From Thinopyrum elongatum (lineage: Eukaryota > Streptophyta > Magnoliopsida > Poales > Poaceae), in NCBI GenBank assembly GCA_011799875.1, contig CM022298.1, forward strand, positions 52,590,318 to 52,654,317: a stretch of 64,000 bases of DNA, read 5' to 3'. Shown here piece by piece: positions 34,180 through 47,000 of the stretch (its first letter is position 1; the number at the start of each line of letters is the position of its first letter). Below the pieces are notes generated by a model, which was given only the letters and a program-made list of their open reading frames with translations, was not told the origin of the DNA and ran no database searches. A program made the position numbers and the translations under genes.

Positions 34180-36205
34180 GCTTCTGGCATGAAGCACAAA
34201 CGTGATTCTGTGCTTCCCCAAAAAACTGGAAAAATAGATGTGTTACCGCGTGAACACAGTTATCTTCCCCCCAAAAGTGAAGCAAACATGCTTCCAAGAA
34301 AGTGAAGTACATCTTGTTCTAGTTAATTTTAGGTTTCTATTTTTATTCCTTTTCTTGTGTTTTTCCTGCTATTTAAGATTTTTTGGTTTCTAAATTCTCG
34401 ACTCCTAGTTTTTGTTTTTCTGTTTTCCAGAAAAACGATCAAAAATCTATTAACATGAGATCTCATTCAAAAATCTCGATACGAGGAAACGGAACGGTGA
34501 AACAGTTCATGATTTGGCACACGTTCAAGAATATAACGTTTTGAAAGAGAAAATATATGAAATGAGCAACAACTCCCAAGTTGCGCACAGTGGCGCACAT
34601 GCAATGCCCCACTTGTCACCATCAGATGAAGATAAGAGTGACCTTTGTAAGCGTCAACCAGTGTTAACTTGATTTCTGCGAGAAGCGCATGTACACTCGC
34701 GTGACTCAGGTCGACAACTGTTACATGGGCCCTAGTCGCGCACGTGAGTCTCCTCCAGCGAGCGCGAGCGAGCGTCTCCCAACGAGCGAGCGTGGGTGAG
34801 TTTTTTCTACTTCTTTTATCTTCAACATAATAAAATTATGACTTCAAAAAAAAATCAAAAAATCAAAAAAACATTCGTGAGTTTTTGCATTAAAAAGGAT
34901 ACTCAAAGACATAAAAGTTCGTGATTTCGAAAAATGATCGCAAATTCAAAAAATGATCAAATTAAAACATTTGCAAATTTTAAAAATTTCAGTCCAAATA
35001 TGTTTTTGAATTAATTTTTTGTGGAATTCCTAATATGTTTTTCCTCGGTTTTTTTGTTTCTTCTTCTCCGGTTTTTAGTTTCTATATATTTTTTCTTTTG
35101 TTTCCTTTTTTCAGCAGATGTCTACATTTTATACACATTGTACGTTTTTTGTATCCATCAAGAAACAGTTTTCATACATGTTGAACATTTTTCCAAATAT
35201 ATGTTTTGATATCTGTTTCTTCAACATATTTTACATTTTTATGCACATCTTAAAAGATTACACATGTTAGACTTCCAAATACATGATTAAACACTTTTTC
35301 ATGACACATGTTTGCTTTTCAATATAGTAAAAAAAGTTCACGTACACATTAAAACATTTTTTGGAATGATATAGTTGTTTCAAACTATGCATTTTTTCAC
35401 AGGTACTGTATAATTATATTTTTGTAACTATCACGAACATATTCTTGAATTCATGAAATTTTTGGAAATGTAAACATACTTTTTTGAATTACAAATTATT
35501 TTTATGAATATGTGACATATTGATGTACAGAGTAGAAACAATTTGAAACATGTGTACATTTTTCAAACGCCCAAACATTTTATTGCATGATTTCAATTTT
35601 TAACTGCGCTAACTATTTTTAAGCTTTGTTTATATTTTTCATATTCAAAGTAACTCTTGAATTAAATTGAGAAATTAAAAAAATGTTCTTAAAAATGTAT
35701 GGACTTAGAATGTCTCAAATATAACAAAGATTTATAAGGAAAAAAGAAGGAAGTTGGATTGGTGAAATATTTTTTTGCACTAGGCCAGCCACTTAGAGCG
35801 CGCTCGTAAGGCGAGGCGTACCTCTGTCTCGTTATAAGCTAGACAAACACGCATCCGCGTTCTGCTTTTTCTCCCGTGTTCTCTTCAGGTTGCAACTAGG
35901 AATATTCTCTCTTTTAAGATTTTGTTTATTTAAATGTTTTATCTCTCTAAACATGCGCCCAAATCGTGAACCGTTTTACCGTTGGATTTCTTGAGTCGAG
36001 ATCTTGAAAATGTCCCCATGTTAATAGGTTTCGACGAAAAAAATTTCCATGAAAAAACTGGAGAAAAAAACACCGAGCCAGAAGCACGATTTTCCAACTT
36101 TTTTTCCCTTTCCGTGTGCCTCTCGTGGAAGCAAATTTGGTGCCTCTCGCTTAAGTAAAAATAATGTGTTTTCCTTTCGGTGAGGCATACAACTATGCCT
36201 CTGTA
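34180..36205. repeat. AT-rich region with a fold-back inverted repeat
   Basis: About 34440-34560 matches the complement of about 35930-36030 with many differences (tattaacatg…; acggtgaaacagttcatgattt versus acggtaaaacggttcacgattt). A weaker match pairs gcttctggcatgaagcac near 34181 with the complement near 36080. Arms of about 120-350 bp flank about 1.4 kb. This resembles fold-back or MULE-like debris common in grasses. No transposase is visible. Confidence 0.5.
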
Positions 36206-36575
36206 GGACGTAAGTAGGTCTTACTGTGGGGAGGTGATTTGGACTCACTTAACCAAATAAAATCTATCATTTTCCCAATTTTAGTTCTTGGAAAATTTAG
36301 GCAATTCACCACAAGTCAAGCAACATCCTACACTTGCTCTAGAAGTTAGGCAGCGGAAGATAACTTGCATATGAACGTAAAGAGGAGGGATAGGAGAGAT
36401 CAAACGCAATGAAGACACACTGATTTTTGGCGTGGTTCTGATGAGGTGGTGCTATCATAGTCCACTGTGATGGAGAATTCAATGACTGAGGGTTAAAGTT
36501 GCGCGAGTTCAGGGAGGGCTTTACCCATAAAGGTTCCACGAGGAAGCACCTTGTCTATGCCATCATGCTTCCATC
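36206..36575 (-). repeat. Target-flank sequence of the inverted arm (LTR-like 3' end)
   Basis: The complement of 36512-36575 repeats 33112-33187. It then extends about 300 bp beyond the point where the left arm hits the gap and ends …ACGTCCTACA near 36206. From memory this resembles the 3' end of a widespread Triticeae LTR. Confidence 0.55.
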
Positions 36576-38284
36576 TGATACGTCTCCAACATAATCTATA
36601 TTTTTGATTGTTCCATGCTATTATATTATGTTTTGGATTTTTTAGTGCATTAATATGCTATTTATATTATTTTTAGGACTAACCTATTTAACCTAGGCCA
36701 CCTAGCCCAGTGCCTAGGTTCCTACAGTTTTTTCCTGGTTTTAGAGGTGATTGCAGAAAAGGGAATACCCAAACGGAGTCAAACCCGACTAAACCATAGC
36801 GATGATTTTTCTTGGCACACATAGACACCCAAGAGACTTGGGAGATTGAGCTCCAGAGGAGACATGATGCTTCCCACGGTCACGAAGGGGGGGCGCTGCC
36901 GTCCCGGGGTCGGGGACGGCCCCCCTGTCTTGTGCGCACCCGCTGACCCTCTCGACACTAGATTCTTCACCCTATACTATTCCCAAATTCCCAAAGTCCA
37001 CCAGGGCATCCATGCAAACACTTTTCACCGACCGCCGCAAACATTCTACCTCGTACACCGTGAGATCCCATCTAGGCGAACCTTTTCCCGGCAACTCCTT
37101 GCCGGAGGGGGATTCCGATCCACGGAGGGACTTAACTCAATCTATGCCCTTTCCATGAAGCCTGAGTAGTTAACCACAGACTACAGTCCTAGCTAGTATC
37201 TAGAATGGCTTCTTCTATCCGTTTGATTCTCATACCATGTGCTCTCCTCGATGTTCTTGGAGATCTATCAGATCTGTAATACTCTTTCTGCGGTGTTCGT
37301 TGCCCCTCGATCCGCATGGAATTATGGTTATGATAGACTTACATCCCTTATGAATATTCTTTAATCCCTTTCTAATTCTTTTATGCCCATGACTTTGGCT
37401 ATCTCTTGTAATTACTCTTCCATCTATCGGTTTGGTTAGCGCCAACTAGATTGGTTTTTTCTTGACAATGGGAGAAGTGCTTAGCAGGCTTGGTTCAAAT
37501 TTGCGGTGCTCCTTTCCCAGTGACAGTTAGGGGCAGCAAGCAATTATTGTTTATTGCCCATTGAAGATAAAAAGATGGGTTTACATCATACTGCCTCGAG
37601 TTTATTTACTCTACATCCGTACATCTTACTAATCGAGTACTCTGTTTTCTTCATGAATTACTACTCTCGATGCAGGCGAGGAGCGGTCGATTTTTTTTGT
37701 GTGGAGTAATAGTAGTAGATGCAGAATCATTCCCGCGTCGTTCTACTTGACAAGGGTTCCGTAGGCTATATCCCTTGATCAATTGCCCTTAGTTCGTCCA
37801 TAAACTTTGGCGCTTTCTATCAATGTGCATCGGCTCAGCTAATTGCCCCACCCACTATATTATTTGTCCCTACTTGAGAGACAGCCTCGAGTGAAAACCT
37901 ATGGCCCCGAGTCTATTTTCACATCATAGTTTTTGATACTACTATTTCTCGAAATCTTTACTTTTCCGATAATCTCTAATACACCAAAATCCACGATAAA
38001 CATATCTTACTTTTACCAATCTGTTTACTACCATTCTATCTCTATCAGATCTCACTTTTGCAAGTACCGTGATGAGGGCATTGAACACACCTTTATACAT
38101 GCTTGCGGGTGCAAGTTTTTTGCTTGTTTGTGCAGGTATTCGGTGATTTGTGCGTTGTCTCTCAGCTGGCATTGATCACCTGGTTCTCTAAACGACACCG
38201 GGACATACTATCTCTAGTTGCCTGACTCTACACCTTTCCCACTCCCTTCAAGGGAAAAACCCACGCCAAGGTCACAGAAGTGCA
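36576..38284 (+). repeat. Degraded copy of LTR 31525-33111 (inverted arm)
   Basis: It starts TGATACGTCTCCAACATAAT and ends near cacagaagtgca. It is 1709 bp against 1587 bp in the intact arm, with many one-base insertions. A distorted PBS (tggcgcctggtgccggtga) follows at about 38296. Confidence 0.88.
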
Positions 38285-38314
38285 TGAAATTTTCTGGCGC
38301 CTGGTGCCGGTGAG

Positions 38315-40565
38315 ATCTATGCCAAGTACTCAAGACGTGATTTACCAAGTACCCCATCATTAAACTCTCATACTCTTGCAATACATTTTCGCCATACGCC
38401 TCTCTGTTTTTCTTCCCCCACTTCTTAAACCGATTTTCAAAAGATTGCTTTTCTTGCACCCTCTTACGCCTTCATGTTCTTCATTGCTTTTTTTGTGTGA
38501 GCGTGTTGCTGGATTGCTTGCTTTGTACGATGCTAAGATAAGAATCTGTTCCTTACTTAAGAGGTTTTACGAAGAAATCAATATACATGTCTTCGGAGTT
38601 CATGTCTTTGCAATTTGAGGCATGACAATAGTTATTTAGAAATGGGCCTAAGGAGCAGAAAAACAAGTTTTTACTCTGGAGTCCGTATCTAGGCACACTA
38701 CAGATCCGATGAATATGTCAAGGAATTTTATGGTTTTCGATACATCATCAGTCAGGTTCGCTCACATCTTGAAAAATTTGGTGGCCAAATTTTGATAACC
38801 AACAAGAAAACTACCTTAGTAAGTACGATGGCCACTAACTAGTCTTTAAATAATCGATGAAGATCTTAATGATTGATGCTGATCCTTATTGAATCTTTTT
38901 TTCCAATATCAAATCTTGATAAGACTGGACGGAGATGAGTCAACTTTAAGTTAAAGGCGTCCCAATGATTGGAGTTTTTAGATCTTGAGTGCAAAAATTG
39001 ATAAAAGTTGGCATTGGAGAGGTCAAAACTATTAGTAGCCCCATGATGAACCCACTCTTTTTGATTCATAGATTTAATTATGTCAATTGTGTCTTTAAAG
39101 ATCGTATTTCCTGTTGCCAATTCCATGTTGAATTCTCTTCTTCATGCCTTAGAATCACAACAAGCTTTATTACAAAACCATACCTCATTGATGGCTATGT
39201 ATGCAATCATTTGAGAAAAGCTTCGAATTGGAAGTTTCTATCCCTAGAAAATTTATGAATGAGTGGGAACTACTATTAAGATCAAGGTTAAAAGATTATG
39301 AGTGACATGCTTGTGTGATTTGGGGGTGCTAGCGCTTCCCACGGTTCAAACAAAACTTTAGTGAGAGTGTGTAAGGTTTCCGTGTAATTTGATGATTATC
39401 TTTAAATTGACATCTTTCGGATTCCACTATAACGAAACTATGGGGAAGGAATTATATGAGGTTCTTATTGTTGCAACATAAGGAAGTTATGGGCCCTCGT
39501 AATTTCATTGTTTTGATATGATTGCAACTACCCATGTCCTATCAGTTGGAGGATTAATGTTATCGTTAGCATCTCGGTCAGTCTGGGCCGATTAGAGATT
39601 AAACCTAGAAATCGGCGATTAACTTCGTATTTATCGGCTCCCGACTATTAACGGCCATTTTTGTTGCCATCCTTCAGGTTTCCAACACTAATATATGCTA
39701 TCTTCAACACCAAACTATATTGAGACAGAATGTTAACCTGATTGATTACTATGTTTTTGATAATCCCCTCGTATATGGACAAACAAATTAGGACCAACAC
39801 AACGGATATAGCGTACCAGGTTCACCACAAATACGAAATAAACATAGTTTTTCTTGCAAATATAGTGCTATGAATACGCCTGAAATATCAGTATATTCCC
39901 ATTAAATCACTTGTTGTAGCGATAAATTGCCCTAAAGGATAAACGGTCACAGATAAGGCCTAATCTTATCGTCACCCCAATAGTAGGGGGATAAATCGAC
40001 GATGAATCACTGAATTCGAGATTTTTTGAACGTGGTCCCTATTAGTCGTGGTAGACTCGTTCCGTAGAACGATATAGTCTGCAAATATTGATATACAAGA
40101 GGAAACATTAGATTTCAATTTTCGTTAGAAGGGATGGAACCTTTCCAGAAAGAATTAATTTCCATATGAATCTATTATGAAGCTTCTACGATTGCATACC
40201 CATGATGACAATACTCTCAGATCTATTTGTGTTTTATGCCTACTAAGAGGCGTTAAACAATATTGGCTTGTTGGAGGCACACCCATGTTTATTTTTGGTT
40301 TTTGGTTTTTGCTCTGTTTTTCAATAAATAACTCATCTATGCTCTGGTTAATGTGTTTTATAATGTTTTAATTTAGGTTGTGGCTCAATTAAGACCTTTG
40401 GGCGGCGTACGGTCGATAGTTTGATTTGACATCCTGCTAAAAAACAGAAACTTTTGCGCCCAGTCCCAGAATTGTTTCACATTCACTGTAGCATGGACAA
40501 ACTCTGAATGTTTTACACACTAGATGATATACAGATAGCCTCCTGTTTTCCTAATTTTTTTCAGA
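38315..40565 (+). pseudogene. Degraded copy of copy B gag-protease region (inverted arm)
   Basis: Mirrors 29336-31495. Recognisable pieces include gatttaattatgtcaattg-type text near 39070 and the protease block near 39320-39520. No reading frame persists beyond a few dozen codons. Confidence 0.8.
39543..40034. mobile_element. Degraded copy of the hAT-type element (inverted arm)
   Basis: It lies at the mirrored position, between gtcctat (39537-39543) and gtccctatt (from 40035), the reversed TSD with one extra base on one side. 492 bp against 471 bp. This shows the arm was copied after the hAT insertion. Confidence 0.82.
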
Positions 40566-40940
40566 GCGAAGTCTTCTTAGTGAAACCTATGGCCCCCTGG
40601 GTCTAATTTTTCATCATCTTAGTTTCCGGTCTACTATTTTACAATCTTTTAGTTTTAGATCTATAAACCAAAAAAAAACCCAAAATATTTTATCTTTTTG
40701 TTTAGTTTTATTTATCTCTATCGATCTCCCTTTGCAAGTGTGTGACAGTGAAGGGATTTGGGACAACCCCTTATATTTGCGTTTGTGCATTGTTGATTGT
40801 TTGTGCAGGTGCATCTATTGGGACTTGCTGCATTTTCATCCTACTGGATTGATACCTTTTCTGAACCTGAGCGAATACTACTCTACTGTGCTGCTCACCC
40901 TTTCTCTTCAGAACAACCAACGCAAGCTCACGAAGTAGCA
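40566..40940 (+). repeat. Degraded copy of truncated LTR 28965-29335 (inverted arm)
   Basis: Ends cacgaagtagca at 40940, followed by a distorted PBS near 40951. It begins at the same mosaic junction as in the left arm, so the mosaic junction was also copied. Confidence 0.82.
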
Positions 40941-40976
40941 GGAGAATTTCTGCGCCTATTGCCCGGGTAGATCTAC

Positions 40977-43404
40977 GGTAACACGCCCGATCGTTAATCT
41001 ACATAACCCTCTTGGATAATGCTCGCCACGTCATCAGATTAGTCCTGTTGTTAATCGTCCTCGCTTATTTCAAATCGATTCAAATTCCCGTTAAAAATGA
41101 AGTCAAACTTAAAAGTTTTCAATGTCAAAGACTAACTGTTCGATAGTGGCAAATATTCTCTGGATATTTGTCACTGTGGGAACCACATTTTACTAAAGTA
41201 TTTTAATGCATCTAGTAAGTAAAACAGTATGTAAAATACTTGTTAAATGCCTTTGGAAGAAGATAACAATACAAACGATGGAGAAGGTTGCCAAACGTTG
41301 GGTGGCCCCGGGCGAGATATTGCAGTGGGATTGGGGCTGGCACACAACTCCATAATGATAAAAGTCATTGGGCCCACGAATTAATGCACGACCGGAGCTA
41401 AGAAAAACCCGAGAATGAATAAAATAAACAGAGCCCGTGCACTGTGCACTTGGCCCGGTTAGCTACAGGCTGCCTGGCCCAAACCGTCGGCCTGCCTCCA
41501 TTCATCCTCCATCCACCGCCGCTAAGAGCAGGGCGGCCAGGCCTGCCACGCTCACTGGTTCCCGTCCTCTCCATGGCCGCACGTGCGTGCATCGCGTGGC
41601 TCTATGGGTTAGGTATTTAAAGCAGCACCAGCCCTCCTCCTCGCCCCCATCTCGCCCCTCTGCTCTCGTCGCCCATGCTCCGCCTGAGGTGCCGCCGCCC
41701 CCGGTGCCCGTCGCCACGTCGCCGTCGCTCGTCCCCGTACCCCTCCTCGCCGGCTTCCTCGAGCCTCACGGCGTACGATCGACCCTTAGGGAGTGAGCTC
41801 CCGTCCACGCGTTCTGTCTTCCTTCCCCTCCCTCTCTGTCTGATCATAGACGTCATCCCGCCGTGTCCCCTCTCCGCTCGTGCCTCCGCTCAGCCCCCGC
41901 TCATGCACTGAGCTCGGCTGCGCCCGAAGACCCCCTTGTCGCCTCCCTTTTCGGTCTCCCTGTCCTGATGCCACTCCCTCTCTCCTCGCGCCCCTACCTG
42001 GCCCGTGCTCTCCCCCCCCACATTCGTCCGCGCCTCATGCTCTGCCCTGTCCCATGTACCCCCCTGCTTCTCTCGGCCTTTATTCTGCTGCAACGCTGCT
42101 GCTGCTACTGCCATTTTCTTTGGCCCAAGGACCAAGGCCATGGCAGTGGTCTGTGTGAGTGTGCACGTGTGTTGGTGCAGCGTGGTGTGTGGTCTATGTG
42201 CTTGTGTGGTGTGCGTTCTGCTGTGTAGTGCGTTGCCGAGTCCCTACTTCTGCCTCACCCCCCCCCCCAACCTACGGCCCAATCCCCCGCCGTCCGACCG
42301 GCTCCTCCGCATCGCCTCCTTCCGCCACTCCCGCCTATACGCCGTCCGCGTCCCTGCTCGCTGCCTGCTGCGCTAGTGCACGCTGCTACAGTCACACTGC
42401 TAGCTTTTCAAAACTGCACCGGAGTAGCCCCCTGAACAGCCTCAAAACAGCACTAAACAAGCTTTAACATAGCTAAAATAAATATGTGTGTTAGTACACT
42501 TGACAAGGTTTAATTCTTTCCATTGGACCACTCCAAAAGTTGCCTGTAAATTATTTCCTATGAAAAATGGACAAGTCCTATTTTCTGTTAACTGGACGAA
42601 CTAAACAGATATAACTGCCATACAGTCAACTTTGGAGTAGAAAATCAACTAATTTATAGGATCTTAACAGAGATGCAATTGATACCATCTTGTAGACCAC
42701 AGGAAAATGATCAATATTGGTAAAAGGCGGCCAATCATAGGATAAATAGACACACTAGTTATAGGACTCTGTAACCAGCTAAATGATGTTTAAAACTGAG
42801 GCTTAGTAGAATTTCAGACTTTCAGACAAATGCCTAAAACTTCGGAAAATCATAGAAAATAAACCGTAGCTCAATCGAAAACTTGTAACATCGACTTATC
42901 AGAATGACGAATACACATCCGAATACGCGGACCGTTTCGTCCTCACCGCCAAACGCGTCCCTACATAGCGAACCTGCAACATCCCTCTCCGGTCATCTGT
43001 CTGACAAATGTCCGGAACCGGGAAACATTCCCCGGATGGATTCCCTCTCTCGGATGACGTGCAACTCATACGTAGTACACACCCGCTCTGCTTACTCGTC
43101 CATGTCATACGTTTGTAGCACAGTGTTTGCTCTATATTATACTGTTTCCTTCCTCCTCCCCCTCTCCCTCCTGTTAGAACCCCGACTGTCAGTTCCCCGG
43201 TACTGCGCACCAGCTCACTGTGCACGCTCCGGAGCCTGAAGACACCATGACGACTTAGCCCTTGCCGGTGTCCGAGCCAAAAACCAGGCAACGCCCCCCT
43301 TCGTCAGCCCATTATCGCCCATTCTATTTTCTCATGCTGCATTTGAATCGTGTGCATATTTCGTGTATGATTAGTGCACGATCTGGGGCGCCGGGGGCGT
43401 CACA
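40977..43404 (+). repeat. Degraded 5' LTR copy of chromovirus (short form)
   Basis: It begins ggtaacacgcccgatcg and ends gggggcgtcaca, 2428 bp against 2293 bp. It lacks the same 1.85 kb as 26636-28928. The CA-rich tract is replaced by scrambled gtgtgtgg text near 42150-42225. Confidence 0.88.
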
Positions 43405-44076
43405 CAGTTGGTAGCAGAGCCGCTGACTGTAGGAACCCTCCCTTTCCAACCTTGGCCGACGTTGAGCTATTGGTTCCAAAAACTGTTTTTACTACATGGA
43501 CGGTGTTGCTTACGGGCCCTACGCGGCCAATTGCTGTGGTATTTAGGATCTTTTCCTCCTCGATCACGACTTTACCCTGGCGACTCTGATCTCATCTATC
43601 TATTCCGGGTTAAAAATTTACTAACTCCAACAGTAGTTTCTCTCCGGCGTCTATCACAACATCCACCCCCGTGTTCTGAAAAATTTCTCCCCTACTTCAA
43701 GATTGCGGGCAGATTCTGCTGGCATTATCCGCTGATCGAGGCACCACTGTGTTGGTCACTTGCAGATTCCCTCCTCGCTACTCGCTCCCGACATTTTTCT
43801 CCTCCGACGTTGATGTAGCCTTTGCTATTGTCTCGTTGTGTACTTCCATATCTGCGTGCCTGCGCGCCCTAGTTGTCTAGCTTGCGAGCGTTCCCTGTGC
43901 GCGTACTATCCGTTTTTGAATCCAACTCAGTGCAATGGATTGGTCATTGGTTTTAACGCTACATCATATATCTAAATGCCTTTCCTGTTCTTTTTTTCCC
44001 CTGTTACTTCTGAATTAATTCCATACACCTCGCATTTTACTTTAACTTGCTAAACTGCCCCCTGTTGAATTGACGG

Positions 44077-47000
44077 ATCGGCTGACAGACCCTCCACCAT
44101 CCACCCTTATTGCCTGCCGCAATGATGCATCAGTTTCGAACTCAAAACCGTCGCAGTTTGACTCTCAACCGTCATTTATGAACCGACTAATGGCCTCATT
44201 CCCAACTCCGAATGCTCAGCACACAACGTCTGCTCAATACTCTGTCCACAGACATGCTGCGCCTCAATCCATCACTTTTTCGCGCTAGCTCGGACTCAAT
44301 CCAATGGACCATGATGATTGGCGCCGTGCATTGCCTTCCAGCTGAAGTCGCGAATGTATCACTGACATTACGTCACCTATGCGACGTATCACCTGAGGGG
44401 ATCAGCTGCTCAATGGTGGGAAGGCCACCAGGATCGGTTGCCTGCTGAAACAGTCAACCCTTGGCAGCAATTTCCGTCAGCTTTTTCATGCACATACATT
44501 CCTCAAGGTTGATGGACCAGAAGAACAGGAGTTCCGAAACTTACCCGGGCACAATGACTGTGGATGAAATATCAGAGGAGTTTCTTGATGGTCCGGCGCT
44601 ATGCTGAAGATACGTCTGCACTGACGCTCGCAAGCAGGGTAATAAATTTCACCGGGTGAAGACTCCCGACTGACACCAATATGAAAAAAAAAAAAATAAA
44701 AAAAAAAAAAAATAAACTTCATCTTGCAGTCCCTGATTGCACCGACTTCGCAATGCTTGTGCACAATCTTTCTCAAATTGCGAAAACAGCTCTGACTGAA
44801 TGCCATGGTCGCTCAAAGCGCACTCATGAGCTGCCTCATCCCCCGAGTAGCCTGCTCAGAAGCGTCGAGTGTGGATCCCGCACCATATACATCCCCGCCT
44901 GCTCCAACACCAGTCCGTCATATGTTGCACCTCGTCTGCCTTTAACCCCGACACAAGCTCACGGTCATGATGGACTGCCTGTTCTATGGCTTTTCATCAT
45001 CATGAGCAACGTCCTCCTGTTTGGTCCAAAAAAGAAAAAAAAGCTGTCGGAACCGTCTCTCAGAAACTGTAATGGCAGGCCGTCTGCTATAGTTCGGGTC
45101 CATGTCAACCAAGTAACATGGAAGAAGCTCGACAGACCCCAAATTGTGATGGGCACCCTTCTAGTGAAGCATTCACAATCCCAGCTTCAGTCCTCTTTGA
45201 TTCTGGAGCATCGCACTCCTTCATTTCCAAAAGTTTTTGCGCGAAGCCATTGAATCCCTTTCGAGGAGATGTCCGTCCACGCCACCCCGTTAGTAATCCA
45301 GTCACCCGGCTAATTGGCAAACAAACAAATACCATGGTAACTACCACGGTAAAAACCACATTTTATTGGGAGGTATTGATGTTCCCTTCCCCGTTTTCTC
45401 TCATTGCTCTCAAGACCCTTCCAACATAGACCTTATTCCTGGTATGGACTGGTTTGAAGCCTCCATAACTTTGATTGCTGTGCCACTGAAACCATCTCCT
45501 CCTCACGACAACCCTTCTGGCCAGCGTCAAATACTCAGCCCAAATAGCTCAGGACCCAAGCTCAGATATATATTACTGAAGGCTTGAATGGTTTCCCTCT
45601 TGCAGGCATCGCGAACGTTTCCAAGTGGTTTCGTGATTTTCAAGATGGTATTCCAGAAGAACTTCCCGAATACCCCCTGCTAGAGCTGTCGAGTTTGTCA
45701 TCGACTTGAAACCAGCACTACTCCTATTGCGAACGTCCTTAATCAAGATGCCTCCGCATCATCCTTCTCGAGCTTACGGAAGAATCGACACGTCACTCTA
45801 AGAAAGGTTCATCATCCGCCCCCAGTTCTCTGCTTTGGTGGACGCAACCTCTCTCCTCTTCGTGTAAGAGAAGGTCACTAACATAACTGATTGGTTCATG
45901 ATTTCGGCCCTTAACCAAGCTCACAATCAGCACCAATAAATATCCCTTCCTTGGATCAATGATTTATTGAATCACCTATGCTGGTTCGCTTCTTAATTCC
46001 CCTCTATAGCTTGTTTGAGATTGGGATACCTACCACATCCATGTTCGTGACGATGATATTCCCAAGACTGCATTTGTTACTCGCTATGGCTCTTATGAGT
46101 ACACTGTCTGTCCATTGGTTCCTAACAAATGCTCGCCAGCCACATTCTCCCGTCTGATGAATTACATCTTTATGGACTTATCTCGATACATTTGTCGTGT
46201 TATATTCTGATGAAATATTTTCCGGTTTTAATTCAAAAAAAAGAAGAACACGCGGATACACCTTCAGTCTTGTAACTTGAAAGTGCTCTAGAGAACACCA
46301 GTTGTTTCCAATAACTCCAAATGTGAATTTGCTTTCTGAAGTAAACTTACATTGGTCATGTATTTCCAAGGATGGCATCACTGTTAACCCAGAACGAGTT
46401 CAGTCCTATTCTTGACTGGACCCCTCCGAAGAAACGTCAAGCAGTGAGAGAGCTTTCTCAGCCTTCAAGTTATTGCGTCGGTTTGTCCGAGAATTTTCCA
46501 AGTTGCTAAGCCTTTACTGATCTGCTTCCCAAGGGCGTTAAGTTTGAATGGGACAGACAAATGTCAGGAAAGTTTTCATAAACACTAAGACAAAGTCTAA
46601 CATCGCCCCAGTACTCCTGCTCCACCAGATTCACGCAAGACTTTCGTGATTTATTGTGACGCATCCGTGAAGGATTAGGCGTATCCTAATGCCAAAACTT
46701 AAAGTGATTGCTTATGGCTCGTCGTCATTGCGCCCACATGAGAGAATTATTCCTGTACAAGATCTAGAACTAGCTCTGTCGTCTATGCACTGCATTGTGG
46801 CCCATTACTGCTCGGTAATCGTTGCGAGATCACACACCGTCATAAAAGTCTGACAGTACTTCTCACTCAGCCACTCTAACCTCCGTCAGCAAAGATGGAT
46901 GGCGGCCATTGCGGACTATGTTGGGTATTTCCTATACCCTTGGCAAGTCTAACTGATGGCCGATTCCTAAGCCGCAACTTCCTATTGCGACAACCTCATG

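Noticed and set aside
41398..42467. Clusters of overlapping ORFs in the degraded LTR
   Set aside because: They are error-scrambled LTR sequence with open frames on both strands because of high GC content.
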